Source: Parundibacterium terreum (GTDB taxonomy: Bacteria; Pseudomonadota; Gammaproteobacteria; Burkholderiales; Burkholderiaceae_D). Taken from it: a stretch of 64,000 nt of DNA. The notes below the pieces were generated by a model that worked only from the letters and a program-made list of their open reading frames with translations, was not told the origin of the DNA and searched no databases. The stretch spans positions 496,001 through 560,000 of the forward strand of contig NZ_BMED01000002.1 of NCBI RefSeq assembly GCF_014636315.1, read 5' to 3'. Below are positions 46,104 to 54,454 of the stretch, one piece after another (position 1 is the stretch's first letter; each line of letters starts with the position of its first letter). The position numbers were made by a program, and so were the translations under genes.

Positions 46104-46144
46104 TATTAAAGTTTCCTACCGGCAGATGCTAAAAGGCCTACATC

Positions 46145-47569
46145 ATGCAAACCAGCAACACCCTCATCACCCGCGATTCCAGCGGCTCCCTGGTAGAACA
46201 GATCGTGCGCTCCGTCGCCAGCCGTATCGATGACAAGCTGCTGCGCACCGGTGCGCGCATGCCGTCGATACGCCAGTTCGCCGATGAACAGGAGGTGTCG
46301 CGCTTCACCGTCGTCGAGGCGTATGACAGGCTGGTGGCAAAGGGTTATCTGGAATCGCGCAGGGGATCGGGCTTCTTTGTGCGCGAACGCGCGTCGATGA
46401 TGACGAACGGCAATCCGGTAGCGCAAAGTACGCCGCCGGGGCAGCAACTGGATGTGGTGTGGCTGGTCAGGAATATGTTCCGCCAGTTGCCGCCGCAAAA
46501 GATGCCCGGTTCCGGTGTCTTGCCGCATGACTGGCTGGATGGCGAGCTGGTTGCCAACGGTTTGCGCTCCATCAGCCGCCTGAACCAGAATTTGCTGCTG
46601 CACTATGGTACGCCGCAGGGATTTCTGCCATTACGCCAGCAATTGCAACTGAAACTGGCAGAACTGGAAATCGCCGCTGCGCCGGAACAGATCGTGATGA
46701 CCACCGGAGTGACGCAGGCGCTGGATCTGGTCGCGCGCGAATTTACGCAGCCGGGCGATACGATTTTTGTCGATGATCCGGCCTGGTTCCTGATGTTCGG
46801 CTCCTTCGCCATCCTGGGCGTGAAGGTAGTGGGCATACCGCGCCTGCATGACGGCCCCGATGTCGCCAAGCTGGCCGAGCTGGCCGCAGTACATAAGCCC
46901 AAGCTCTACATCATCAATTCGGTCATGCACAATCCGACTTCCACTTCGTTGTCGGCAGCCAAGGCCTTCCAGGTATTGAAGACCGCCGAAGAACACGACT
47001 TCATGGTCATAGAAGATGATATCTATTGCGACATGCATCCCGGCACGGCCGTACAGCCGGCCACCCGCATTGCCGCGCTGGACCAGTTGCACCGTGTGAT
47101 TTATCTGGGCGGTTTTTCCAAGACGCTGGCCGCCAATCTGCGCGTGGGCTTTATCGCCACTTCGCATGACATGGCGATACGCCTGTCGGACAGGAAGATG
47201 CTGTCAACGCTGACGACGACCGAAATCGGCGAGCGCGTGGTGTACAAGATTTTATCGGAAGGCCATTACCGCAAGCACGTGGACCGCATTCGCGTGAAGC
47301 TAGATTCGGTTCGGGACAATATCACCAAGCGCATAGAAAACCTGGGCATGAAGGTGGATTACCGCACGCCGGCCGGCATGTTTTTGTGGACCGATACCGG
47401 CTGCAATACCAATGCCTTGACGGAAAAGGCAATGGAACAAGGCTTCCTGCTGGCACCCGGCAGCCTGTTTTCACCTAACCAGTTGCCGTCCACACGCATG
47501 CGCATCAACATCGCTGCGATGTCGGATCCGGGTGTATGGGAATTTTTGGAGAAGGAAGTTGGCAACTAG
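46145..47569 (+). CDS. MocR-type GntR/aminotransferase regulator
   Basis: 474 residues. The N-terminal GntR winged helix (SLVEQIVRSVASRIDDKLLRTGARMPSIRQFADEQEVSRFTVVEAYDRL) is fused to a fold-type-I aminotransferase domain with VIEDDIYCDMHPG and the PLP-binding Lys in YLGGFSKTLAANLRVGF. MocR proteins sense PLP-amino-acid adducts and activate neighbouring metabolic genes. The target is probably the divergent DUF2917-dehydratase-exporter unit. Confidence 0.92.
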   Translation: MQTSNTLITRDSSGSLVEQIVRSVASRIDDKLLRTGARMPSIRQFADEQEVSRFTVVEAYDRLVAKGYLESRRGSGFFVRERASMMTNGNPVAQSTPPGQQLDVVWLVRNMFRQLPPQKMPGSGVLPHDWLDGELVANGLRSISRLNQNLLLHYGTPQGFLPLRQQLQLKLAELEIAAAPEQIVMTTGVTQALDLVAREFTQPGDTIFVDDPAWFLMFGSFAILGVKVVGIPRLHDGPDVAKLAELAAVHKPKLYIINSVMHNPTSTSLSAAKAFQVLKTAEEHDFMVIEDDIYCDMHPGTAVQPATRIAALDQLHRVIYLGGFSKTLAANLRVGFIATSHDMAIRLSDRKMLSTLTTTEIGERVVYKILSEGHYRKHVDRIRVKLDSVRDNITKRIENLGMKVDYRTPAGMFLWTDTGCNTNALTEKAMEQGFLLAPGSLFSPNQLPSTRMRINIAAMSDPGVWEFLEKEVGN

Positions 47570-47625
47570 GCTGGCATTGAGTTGCTATAGCGTTTATAAC
47601 TGACTTAGAAACAGGCATGTAATCA

Positions 47626-47649
47626 GGGTAGCCGCCCGGCTACCCTTCA
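47626..47649 (+). terminator. Hairpin after the MocR gene
   Basis: GGGTAGCC-GCCC-GGCTACCC followed by TTC; the T run is short. It lies between the convergent MocR and MBL-fold genes. Confidence 0.5.
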
Positions 47650-47666
47650 AAAATCCTCGGCTGGAT

Positions 47667-48695
47667 TTACTCGGCGTCTTGCCACCAGTGACGGCCAGCC
47701 TGAGGCTGCGCCAGGTCCAGTTGCTCGCCCATCTGCGGCGTGCTCAGTGTCACGCCTTTCTGCTGCGCCAAATCCACAATACGGTCAAACGGCTCATGCC
47801 ACGGATGCATCGCCAGATCAAAGGTGCCGTTATGGATGGGCACCAGCGTCTTGCCGCGCAAATCGATATGCGCCTGCAGTGTCTGTTCAGGCTGCATATG
47901 GATGTCCGGCCAATCTGCGCCGTAGGCGCCGGTTTCTATCAGCGTGATATCGAAAGGGCCGTATTTGTTGCCTATGGTTTTAAAGCCGTTGAAATAACCG
48001 GTGTCACCGCTGAAGAAAACCCGCAGGTTGCCATCCATGATGACCCAGGATGCCCACAGCGTGCTATTGCCGTCAAACAGGCCGCGTCCGGAAAAATGCT
48101 GCGATGGCGTCGCCACCAGTTGCAGGCCGTCCACAGTCGCCGATTGCCACCAGTCCAGCTGCCTTACCTTGGCTGCCGGTATGCCCCATTTGATGAGGGT
48201 ATCGCCGACGCCCAGCGGTGTCAGGAAGTGCTCCACTTTGTAGTTCAGTTGCAGGATGGCGGCATGGTCCAGATGGTCGTAATGGTCGTGCGACAGGATC
48301 ACGCCCTTAATGTCAGGCAAATCGGCAATGGTGATAGGCGGCTGGTGAAAGCGTTTTGGCCCCATCCATTGCAGCGGCGATGCGCGCTCGGAAAATACCG
48401 GGTCGGTCAGCCAGAATTCGCCGCGCAGCTTCAGCAGCATGGTGGAATGCCCGAGGCGGAACAACGAACGATCCGGAGCGGCAGCCAGTTGCTCCCTGGT
48501 CAACGCTTGCACGGGAATAGGCTTGGCGGGCACGGTGTTGGCCGGCTTGTCGAACATGAAACGCAATATCAGCCTCAGGCTTTTGACAAAACCCAGTTTA
48601 TGCCTGGGTGCGGCATTCCTGAACTTGCCGTCCTCTTGCTGGGAGGCAGGGGGATAATACAAATTGTTGCGTGTCGAGAAGCTACCGGTCGCCAT
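47667..48695 (-). CDS. MBL-fold metal-dependent hydrolase (RomA/NAPE-PLD-like)
   Basis: 342 residues of the metallo-beta-lactamase superfamily. The metal site is SHDHYDHLDHAA, with further ligands in FFSGDTGYF and IHNGTFDLAMHPWHEP. The N-terminus is basic with a hydrophobic patch (FVKSLRLILRFMF), as in membrane-associated RomA and N-acyl-phosphatidylethanolamine hydrolase relatives. The start at 48695 has AAGGA upstream. A perfect dyad at 48741 suggests TetR-type control. The transposon at 48802 separates it from whatever lay upstream. Confidence 0.88.
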   Translation of the reverse strand: MATGSFSTRNNLYYPPASQQEDGKFRNAAPRHKLGFVKSLRLILRFMFDKPANTVPAKPIPVQALTREQLAAAPDRSLFRLGHSTMLLKLRGEFWLTDPVFSERASPLQWMGPKRFHQPPITIADLPDIKGVILSHDHYDHLDHAAILQLNYKVEHFLTPLGVGDTLIKWGIPAAKVRQLDWWQSATVDGLQLVATPSQHFSGRGLFDGNSTLWASWVIMDGNLRVFFSGDTGYFNGFKTIGNKYGPFDITLIETGAYGADWPDIHMQPEQTLQAHIDLRGKTLVPIHNGTFDLAMHPWHEPFDRIVDLAQQKGVTLSTPQMGEQLDLAQPQAGRHWWQDAE

Positions 48696-48740
48696 GGCTT
48701 CATTCCTTAGCAAATGATTGTGGGATTACAATAAAATTAC

Positions 48741-48755
48741 ACTACACGGTGTAGT
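48741..48755. promoter_or_regulatory. Perfect 15-bp dyad operator
   Basis: ACTACACGGTGTAGT, two 7-base arms around a central G, 45 bp upstream of the MBL gene start. Size and symmetry fit a TetR-family operator. No TetR gene is visible next to it; a divergent reading frame starts 5 bp away and is interrupted by the transposon. Confidence 0.6.
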
Positions 48756-48759
48756 TTTT

Positions 48760-48801
48760 ATGAAGTATAGGCGCGATCTCGAAAAAAGTACACTAATCAG
48801 T
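48760..48801 (+). pseudogene. First 14 codons of a divergent gene cut by the transposon (tentative)
   Basis: ATG at 48760 opens MKYRRDLEKSTLIS, and codon 15 is TGT, the first bases of the transposon end. The rest of any real gene would lie beyond the other transposon end. Charged short N-termini like this are common in TetR repressors, and a TetR-type operator is adjacent, but 14 residues cannot identify a family. No Shine-Dalgarno sequence is obvious. Confidence 0.3.
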
Positions 48802-48848
48802 TGTCAGGAAAAATTAAGTTTGAAACAGGAAAATTAAGTTTGAAAAAT
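48802..48848 (+). repeat. Terminal TnsB-binding-type repeats
   Basis: After TGT come CAGGAAAAATTAAGTTTGAA(A) at 48805-48825 and CAGGAAAATTAAGTTTGAAA at 48826-48845, head to tail. An inverted partial copy, CAAACTTAATT, lies at 48881-48891. Close-packed repeats of this length next to tnsA are the layout of the Tn7 right end. Confidence 0.75.
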
Positions 48849-49810
48849 GCCTCCTTAAAAATCAAGCATTTGCGTCATTACAAACTTAATTAATCAAATT
48901 CGGACTCAGCGTCACGACGGCGACCATCACAACTTCATCTAGTAAAAATACGTTGCTTTATGCCAAGTCTTCTATACCTATCTCGTTTCCATTTAACAAA
49001 TTTAACTAATTTAACGCCGTTTAATTTTTAAAAATTTCATCCAACTCTATTTAAATCCGTTTAATTTTTACGAAAAAAAGCATAAACGTAAATTTAATAA
49101 ATCCGATTTTTGGATCCAAATAGATTCCACAAGAACATTTATCTAATTGACATTAAATTGTGTCTAGATTAACTTTTTTGCCGTTTGATATTTTTTTTTT
49201 CGAAAATCGACTATCTATCCGCACTTTTTTGACGTGTTGGTATTGCATTATCAAACCAACTTGTTAAAGTAATTTGCTGACTATTTTTTCTTGAAAGCAA
49301 ATCAAGTACGTTTAGTACGCGACCAAGGAATTAAGCAAAAATGACCATCTCCGCGCTAGATTTAATAAATTTAGGATTTGGAGGGTGTAACGGACGATTA
49401 CAAGAGCATCTTCTGGACTAGCATTCGTGATGCATGTAATCAAAGAGAAAACTACGTAGGAATGTTTATATCGTCTAACTCAACATTTTCAACATTGGTA
49501 AAACGGAAACAAAAAAAGCCACGATAGTGGCTTTTTAGGACCCAATCAGAGATTGAGCATACTTCTGAACATAGCAATTCAAAGTATCTCCTCCTGACCG
49601 GGTCCGGTCAAGCCCTTTCCGCTCGAAAAACGCCTGATTTTGCAAATTTTTGCCGCATCGGAGGGCAAAACACGCCCAAAATATTTAACCGGACCGATAC
49701 GCCATGGAAATTTTTCATTTAATTATCAAAATATATATTTTTATTGACATCAATTTGTCGCAATTTGGTTCTGATCACGAAGTGCCACTTGGATCAAAGA
49801 GGTGCTGCGA
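48849..49810. other. Non-coding leader between transposon end and tnsA
   Basis: About 960 bp, strongly A+T-rich, with no convincing gene. It holds CCGTTTAATTTTTA twice exactly 40 bp apart (49017-49030 and 49057-49070); a 26-codon ORF from ATG 49341 (MTISALDLINLGFGG...) too short to judge; and a terminator hairpin AAAAAAGCCAC-GATA-GTGGCTTTTT at 49512-49536. It also has a dyad TGACCGG-GT-CCGGTCA at 49595-49610 with a half-site copy ACCGGACC at 49688-49695, and a TTGACA at 49744-49749 that may be the tnsA -35. The terminator implies a short transcript ending here. Confidence 0.6.
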
Positions 49811-50707
49811 ATGAGTATGTCACCAAAACAAATTGCGGAGCTCAAGTGGGTGGCTCGCGCGATAAAAGATGGCAGGGGAACCGGCCACGACATTAACTAC
49901 ACTCCCTGGATACAAATTAGAAGATTTGATCTCAATTCGCGCGGAAGATCCCACGTTGTCTTCAATCCTGATTTGGGTCGGCAACACCATGTGCTAAGCG
50001 ATTTAGAGAAGAATGTCTTGCTCATTCTTATTTGGGCCAGGCCAAGAGATATTCGAGAGCAGTTCCCACTGCAGCTCATTGGATGCGAGCTAGAATTTTG
50101 TAATCGACAGCCCACTCCAATCGGCACAATCGAGGCAGCGCGGGCACTCGGGTACCGCCATCCTCAAATTCTCAAAGACTATCTGAGGCATTTGACGACC
50201 GATTTTCTGGTAACGCTACAGAACGGCCGCAAACTTGCCGTTTACGTGAAATACCATGATGAGCTAGAGAACGGACGACCGAAGCGCCTTGGAGAGCTGT
50301 TGAAAATCGCAAAGTGCTATTGGCACTCTCGGGGAGTACAACTGGTCGAAATTACCGACCACGACATATCGCCCGAGAAAATCACATGGTTTACTTGGGC
50401 ATTCGAATCATCGCATTCACTCTCGAAACCATCTACCAGAAATGAATTTTCCAAACGTGTATTGCAAACTGACAAAGGCGAGACAATGTCCCAAAGGCTC
50501 GAATGGGTCGCTGCCGATATGGACATTCAAAGGACACAAGCGGTCCATCTGCTGAAACAACTCATCCTGCTTAACGATTTGGTTGTCGACTTCAAGAGGC
50601 CACACGATCTATCGTTGGCTTGGCCCAATCTTAGAAAAGCGTCGATCTCAGAAAAATCTCGCTGGCATTTTAATAAGCCAATACCTTTGGCCAGGGGGAC
50701 GAAATGA
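49811..50707 (+). CDS. tnsA: TnsA-like transposon endonuclease
   Basis: About 298 residues of the restriction-endonuclease fold that cuts the 5' strands at the transposon ends, working with TnsB. Conserved parts (numbered from the GTG at 49802, 3 more than here): SDLEKNV (Glu69), IREQFPL (Glu86), LTTDF (Asp134), LAVYVK (Lys150) and the C-terminal helical domain that contacts TnsC. Where many family members have Gln-x-Lys, Tyr148-x-Lys is found, and the usual Glu in ExxYW is Ala170 (KIAKCYW). The start at 49811 (ATG) has AGAGG eight bases upstream; GTG 49802 lies inside that SD. It is coupled to tnsB by overlap. Confidence 0.88.
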   Translation: MSMSPKQIAELKWVARAIKDGRGTGHDINYTPWIQIRRFDLNSRGRSHVVFNPDLGRQHHVLSDLEKNVLLILIWARPRDIREQFPLQLIGCELEFCNRQPTPIGTIEAARALGYRHPQILKDYLRHLTTDFLVTLQNGRKLAVYVKYHDELENGRPKRLGELLKIAKCYWHSRGVQLVEITDHDISPEKITWFTWAFESSHSLSKPSTRNEFSKRVLQTDKGETMSQRLEWVAADMDIQRTQAVHLLKQLILLNDLVVDFKRPHDLSLAWPNLRKASISEKSRWHFNKPIPLARGTK

Positions 50708-52914
50708 CACCCGCCCCAGGAACGCTCATTAGATTTCAGGAAGGTTCATCAACAAAATTAAGTGGACTGTACAGACTCGTCTTCGACTTGCAGCAATCAT
50801 TCTTCGTGTATGTTTTTCAAATTAAAACACCTGAAAAAATAATATGGTCTACTAATGGCGCAAAGCCTAAGCGTCCGTCAAGGTCTGTATCGATGCCACA
50901 CCCGTGCTCGAGAACTCTGCTTACCAATGATCTTAAATCAGGCCACGCCGTAATCATCCCTGAGGGGGAAGATAAATTACTCCTGCCGCAAGAACTAGTA
51001 GGAACTCAACTGTCAATTTACAAAAGAAACTCCGGCATTTTAGCGAAATTAACCGACCCTGAAATACTCGCTGAGATGCTAGTACTAGATCTCTGGGGGA
51101 AACACATCAAACTGATAGCCCAGGAGACAGGCGTGCACCATTTATTGGTTCGCCGTCTTCTCTCTAGGTACTTCGAACTGGGCATGAACATAGGAAATGC
51201 GTCGGCATCGCGATACTCAAATTGCGGAAAGTCAGCGCGAGCAAAAAAAACCAGATCAGAAACCAAGAAAAAGCTAGGCCGGCCGAGCAAACTAGTCAAA
51301 AGCGGCCATAGACCGGATCTCGCAGGCACAAATAGCGAGAGATTTTATCAGCAAGTAAAAATCTACCTGGACACGAACTCACTAAAAAAGGCGTCAACGG
51401 CAGCCCAGTATAGGCAGTTCAAATCAAACTTTGGCATTCAACTTTTTCTCACTGCAAATAAGATCGAAAAAGTAGCGTTGGAAAATTTTTTGACCGAGGG
51501 GCAGTTCAGAAATCTTAAAAGAAAAATTCTCGGAGAGATCAATTATGAAAAAGCGACAATATCCACCAACAAAGTCCGCATGTCAAATCGCGCAATGCTC
51601 GGCAGCGCCCAAGACCAAATTTCCTATCCTGGACACACGTACATTATCGACTCGACTATTGCTGACGTCTACCTCGTCAGCGCCTTCGATCGTACCTTAC
51701 TACTAGGACGACCATGCGTGTACATAGTGATCGACGCATTTAGCCATCTAATAGTTGGAATACACGTGACTATGGAGAGCGCTAGTTTTGAGCAGGCAAG
51801 GATAGCACTGTATCGATCGATGACTGATCGCACCCAATGGCTCGATTGGCTCGGATTGTCATCCTGGAAGAACAGTTTCCCCCGAGGATATCGGCCTACG
51901 CATATATTTGCGGACCGAGCCGAACTGCTCAGTAAAAATGGGCGAGCTCTAGCTGCCGAAATCAAAACAACTCTATCGATTTCCGCGCCTTATCGCGCCG
52001 ACTGGAAAGGCTTGGTTGAAAGGCAGTTTGGAATTCTCAATGAGGAGACTCTTCACTGGGTACCTGGCGCCGTTAGAGCGCGCTTTCAACACCGTGGAGA
52101 GAGAGATGTCCGTTTAGACGCAGTGCTAACGCTCTACGAGTTCACTAAATTGATCGTCCTGCATGCTGCTCGAAGAAACTCTTACCACATCATGTCTCAG
52201 CATATCACTGCTCCAATGTGTAGGGCCGGAACCGAAGCCACTCCAGTCGGGCTCTATAATTTCGGAATGCAAAATCTGCGATCAGCGCCCCCCGTTTTTA
52301 AGCATCTCGACGCGTTGTCCAGTTTTATGGAGCCATGCCAGGTCGTGGTGAATAAAACCGGATTTTATATTGGACAACAAAGATACCTCGCTCCGTGGAT
52401 GAAGGAAGAAAAATCTCTTCTCTTGTCAACATTTGGGAAAAAAGTTGACGTCATAGGCTACCGCGATCCCGACGTTCCAGAGGCAGCGTATTGCTCACTA
52501 GGTGATGGGGAGTTGAGATACATGAAAATCAAATCCAAACACACAGACGATATAGCAACTTACGACGACATTGTGGACTTTGAGGCCTACAACGAATTAA
52601 ATGGAAAAGAGCATTTCGCAACCACAATGCCCGAAAAAACCGAGATTGACGCGATGACCCAATCAATTGTCGGTGACGCGACAAAAGCGACAAAACAAGC
52701 GCATAAGAACAATCCAAAATCAAAAAGCGAAAGGACGGCGCACTTAGATAAAAATCGAGTGGCCGAAAAGGCGCGCGAACTCAACAAGCAATATGACCCA
52801 TCCGAAGATCCTTCAGAGCAGGTCTCGGCGAATCAAACGTCACCTGGTAACGAGACCCCAGAAACCATGGTAAACGCTTTTCTAAAAAAAATCAGCCAGA
52901 AGGATCGAAAATGA
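50704..52914 (+). CDS. tnsB: TnsB-like DDE transposase
   Basis: 736 residues. N-terminal DNA-binding domains (about 1-290, including basic KKTRSETKKKLGRPSK) precede a retroviral-integrase-type core with Asp316 (HTYIIDSTIADVYL), Asp404 (HIFADRAELLS) and Glu439 (DWKGLVERQFG), 35 residues apart as in the DDE family. It binds the end repeats and joins the 3' ends to the target. The C-terminal tail (about 640-736) is charged and low-complexity, as expected for the TnsC-interacting end. It overlaps both neighbours by ATGA. Confidence 0.95.
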   Translation: MTPAPGTLIRFQEGSSTKLSGLYRLVFDLQQSFFVYVFQIKTPEKIIWSTNGAKPKRPSRSVSMPHPCSRTLLTNDLKSGHAVIIPEGEDKLLLPQELVGTQLSIYKRNSGILAKLTDPEILAEMLVLDLWGKHIKLIAQETGVHHLLVRRLLSRYFELGMNIGNASASRYSNCGKSARAKKTRSETKKKLGRPSKLVKSGHRPDLAGTNSERFYQQVKIYLDTNSLKKASTAAQYRQFKSNFGIQLFLTANKIEKVALENFLTEGQFRNLKRKILGEINYEKATISTNKVRMSNRAMLGSAQDQISYPGHTYIIDSTIADVYLVSAFDRTLLLGRPCVYIVIDAFSHLIVGIHVTMESASFEQARIALYRSMTDRTQWLDWLGLSSWKNSFPRGYRPTHIFADRAELLSKNGRALAAEIKTTLSISAPYRADWKGLVERQFGILNEETLHWVPGAVRARFQHRGERDVRLDAVLTLYEFTKLIVLHAARRNSYHIMSQHITAPMCRAGTEATPVGLYNFGMQNLRSAPPVFKHLDALSSFMEPCQVVVNKTGFYIGQQRYLAPWMKEEKSLLLSTFGKKVDVIGYRDPDVPEAAYCSLGDGELRYMKIKSKHTDDIATYDDIVDFEAYNELNGKEHFATTMPEKTEIDAMTQSIVGDATKATKQAHKNNPKSKSERTAHLDKNRVAEKARELNKQYDPSEDPSEQVSANQTSPGNETPETMVNAFLKKISQKDRK

Positions 52915-54209
52915 TAGTCGATGCGACCTACCTCGAACAAAATTTGCCTCGCCGTTATATCGGAAACCCGTTGTTGGAAGCACTGCCGCCTATTGCAAAT
53001 CCAGACCACGTTGTAGATCGGCTTTTTAATCTGCCGAACATAGATATGGATGAAAGCAGACGATTGCCCAACTACATTCGTCTCCACGACATCGATATAC
53101 TAGATCAGTTGTATTTGCCGCGACAAGAGTTCATAGACCTCGAACAGCAAACGGGGCTGATTTTGAGAAATGGACTTTTGCCTCGAAATCCTTTTGATGC
53201 GAAAACTCAACGCTATTTAGACACAATCAAAGAGCAGATGCGAAAACAAAAGGCCTTCAACAACGGACTACCAGGCACCATTTTGTTCACTGGTCCAAGC
53301 GGTACTGGAAAGACAACTGGGATCAGGAATGTGTTGTCCATGCTCCCGCAAGCGATCCAACATATTCACTATGGGGAAAAACCATTTAAACAACGTCAGG
53401 TTGTCTGGCTGTCGTTAGATGCACCAGTTGGAGGTTCGATCAAAGGCCTGCTGCTGAGACTTTTTAGATCCTTGGACGAATGCCTAGGACTAACAGGTGA
53501 CGCTTCATATTTTTCAGAATATCAAGGCACCAGGATGTCTATTGATGCACAAATCGAGAATTTTGCAGCAGCTGCCACAACCTATTTCACCGGATTAATA
53601 CATATTGACGACTTACAACGTGTGACTGATGCAGATGAAAAGCTACGCAAACAAATCTACAATTTTATTTTGCAAATCGCAAACGTCGCTAAAATTCCGC
53701 TAATCCTCAGTGGCACTTCGAAAAGCGCAGAAATCTTCGGCAAGTCGTTCGAAGTCGGGCGGAGAACAACGACTTCGCTACCGATCATCTTGGAACGAGC
53801 CCCAACCCCTGACGACGATTTTTTCTCGGCACTGGCAAGAACACTATTTGATTACCAGTGGACGCCTGAAGGTCTTGAGTTGACCCCAAAGGTTCAAGAA
53901 TACCTGTGGCATCTGTGCCAAGGTATCTCATCGCTTGCGATCACTATTTACAAAGGAGCTCAAAAATACGCAGTTGCCAATAGTGTCAGGAAATTCAAAA
54001 TAGATCACTTAGAATACGCTTACAAACAGCTGCGAGTCCTTCATCCTGCTATAGAGGAACTCAGGAAGGGCGGACATGATGCTGTCTCAAAATATGAAGA
54101 CCTACTCCCTGATAAGGTAATGGTCCTCAAAGCATTGCAGCAGCTCGGAGAAAAGAAAAAGTCCTCAGATAAGCTCAACGCACTTTTAAAAGCCCAAGCG
54201 CGTTGCTGA
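52911..54209 (+). CDS. tnsC: TnsC-like AAA+ ATPase regulator
   Basis: 432 residues with Walker A GPSGTGKTT (128-136), Walker B GLIHIDDLQ (228-236) and sensor-like LILSGTSKSAEI. It forms ATP-dependent filaments on target DNA and connects the TniQ selectors to TnsA/TnsB. The ATG overlaps the tnsB stop. The last 24 bp overlap a small antisense ORF. Confidence 0.94.
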   Translation: MIVDATYLEQNLPRRYIGNPLLEALPPIANPDHVVDRLFNLPNIDMDESRRLPNYIRLHDIDILDQLYLPRQEFIDLEQQTGLILRNGLLPRNPFDAKTQRYLDTIKEQMRKQKAFNNGLPGTILFTGPSGTGKTTGIRNVLSMLPQAIQHIHYGEKPFKQRQVVWLSLDAPVGGSIKGLLLRLFRSLDECLGLTGDASYFSEYQGTRMSIDAQIENFAAAATTYFTGLIHIDDLQRVTDADEKLRKQIYNFILQIANVAKIPLILSGTSKSAEIFGKSFEVGRRTTTSLPIILERAPTPDDDFFSALARTLFDYQWTPEGLELTPKVQEYLWHLCQGISSLAITIYKGAQKYAVANSVRKFKIDHLEYAYKQLRVLHPAIEELRKGGHDAVSKYEDLLPDKVMVLKALQQLGEKKKSSDKLNALLKAQARC

Positions 54210-54404
54210 CTCGGTTTCGCTATTGATCCAGAAAATTACCGCGCGCCTGCTTTTTCCCCAACGTTCCAATTCGAATCGTTCATAAGACTCATTGTCAGCT
54301 CGAATCAGTTGCAAGCAGCAATTTCGCATGCACTGTCCAGTGACTCGCTGTGTGCCGTTATCTGACAGCACGCAGACAATGCGTTGTATGAGCGAGCGGA
54401 CCAA
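54186..54404 (-). CDS. Possible small ORF downstream of the first tniQ
   Basis: 72 codons from a TTG start, on the same strand as and 50 bp downstream of the minus-strand tniQ, overlapping the 3' end of tnsC. The translation (CVLSDNGTQRVTGQC...ERFELERWGKSRRAVIFWINSETES) is not recognised. There is no clear SD. It may be spurious or a remnant. Confidence 0.3.
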   Translation of the reverse strand: MVRSLIQRIVCVLSDNGTQRVTGQCMRNCCLQLIRADNESYERFELERWGKSRRAVIFWINSETESATRLGF

Positions 54405-54454
54405 CGAAAGAAAGAACTCGTTTTATAAAGGCGCGTGAATCTGAGACAGCCCCA

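Noticed and set aside
48849-49810. CRISPR array in the transposon leader
   Set aside because: Only pairs of short A+T-rich repeats are present. There is no series of equal repeats with regular spacers, and no cas gene follows.
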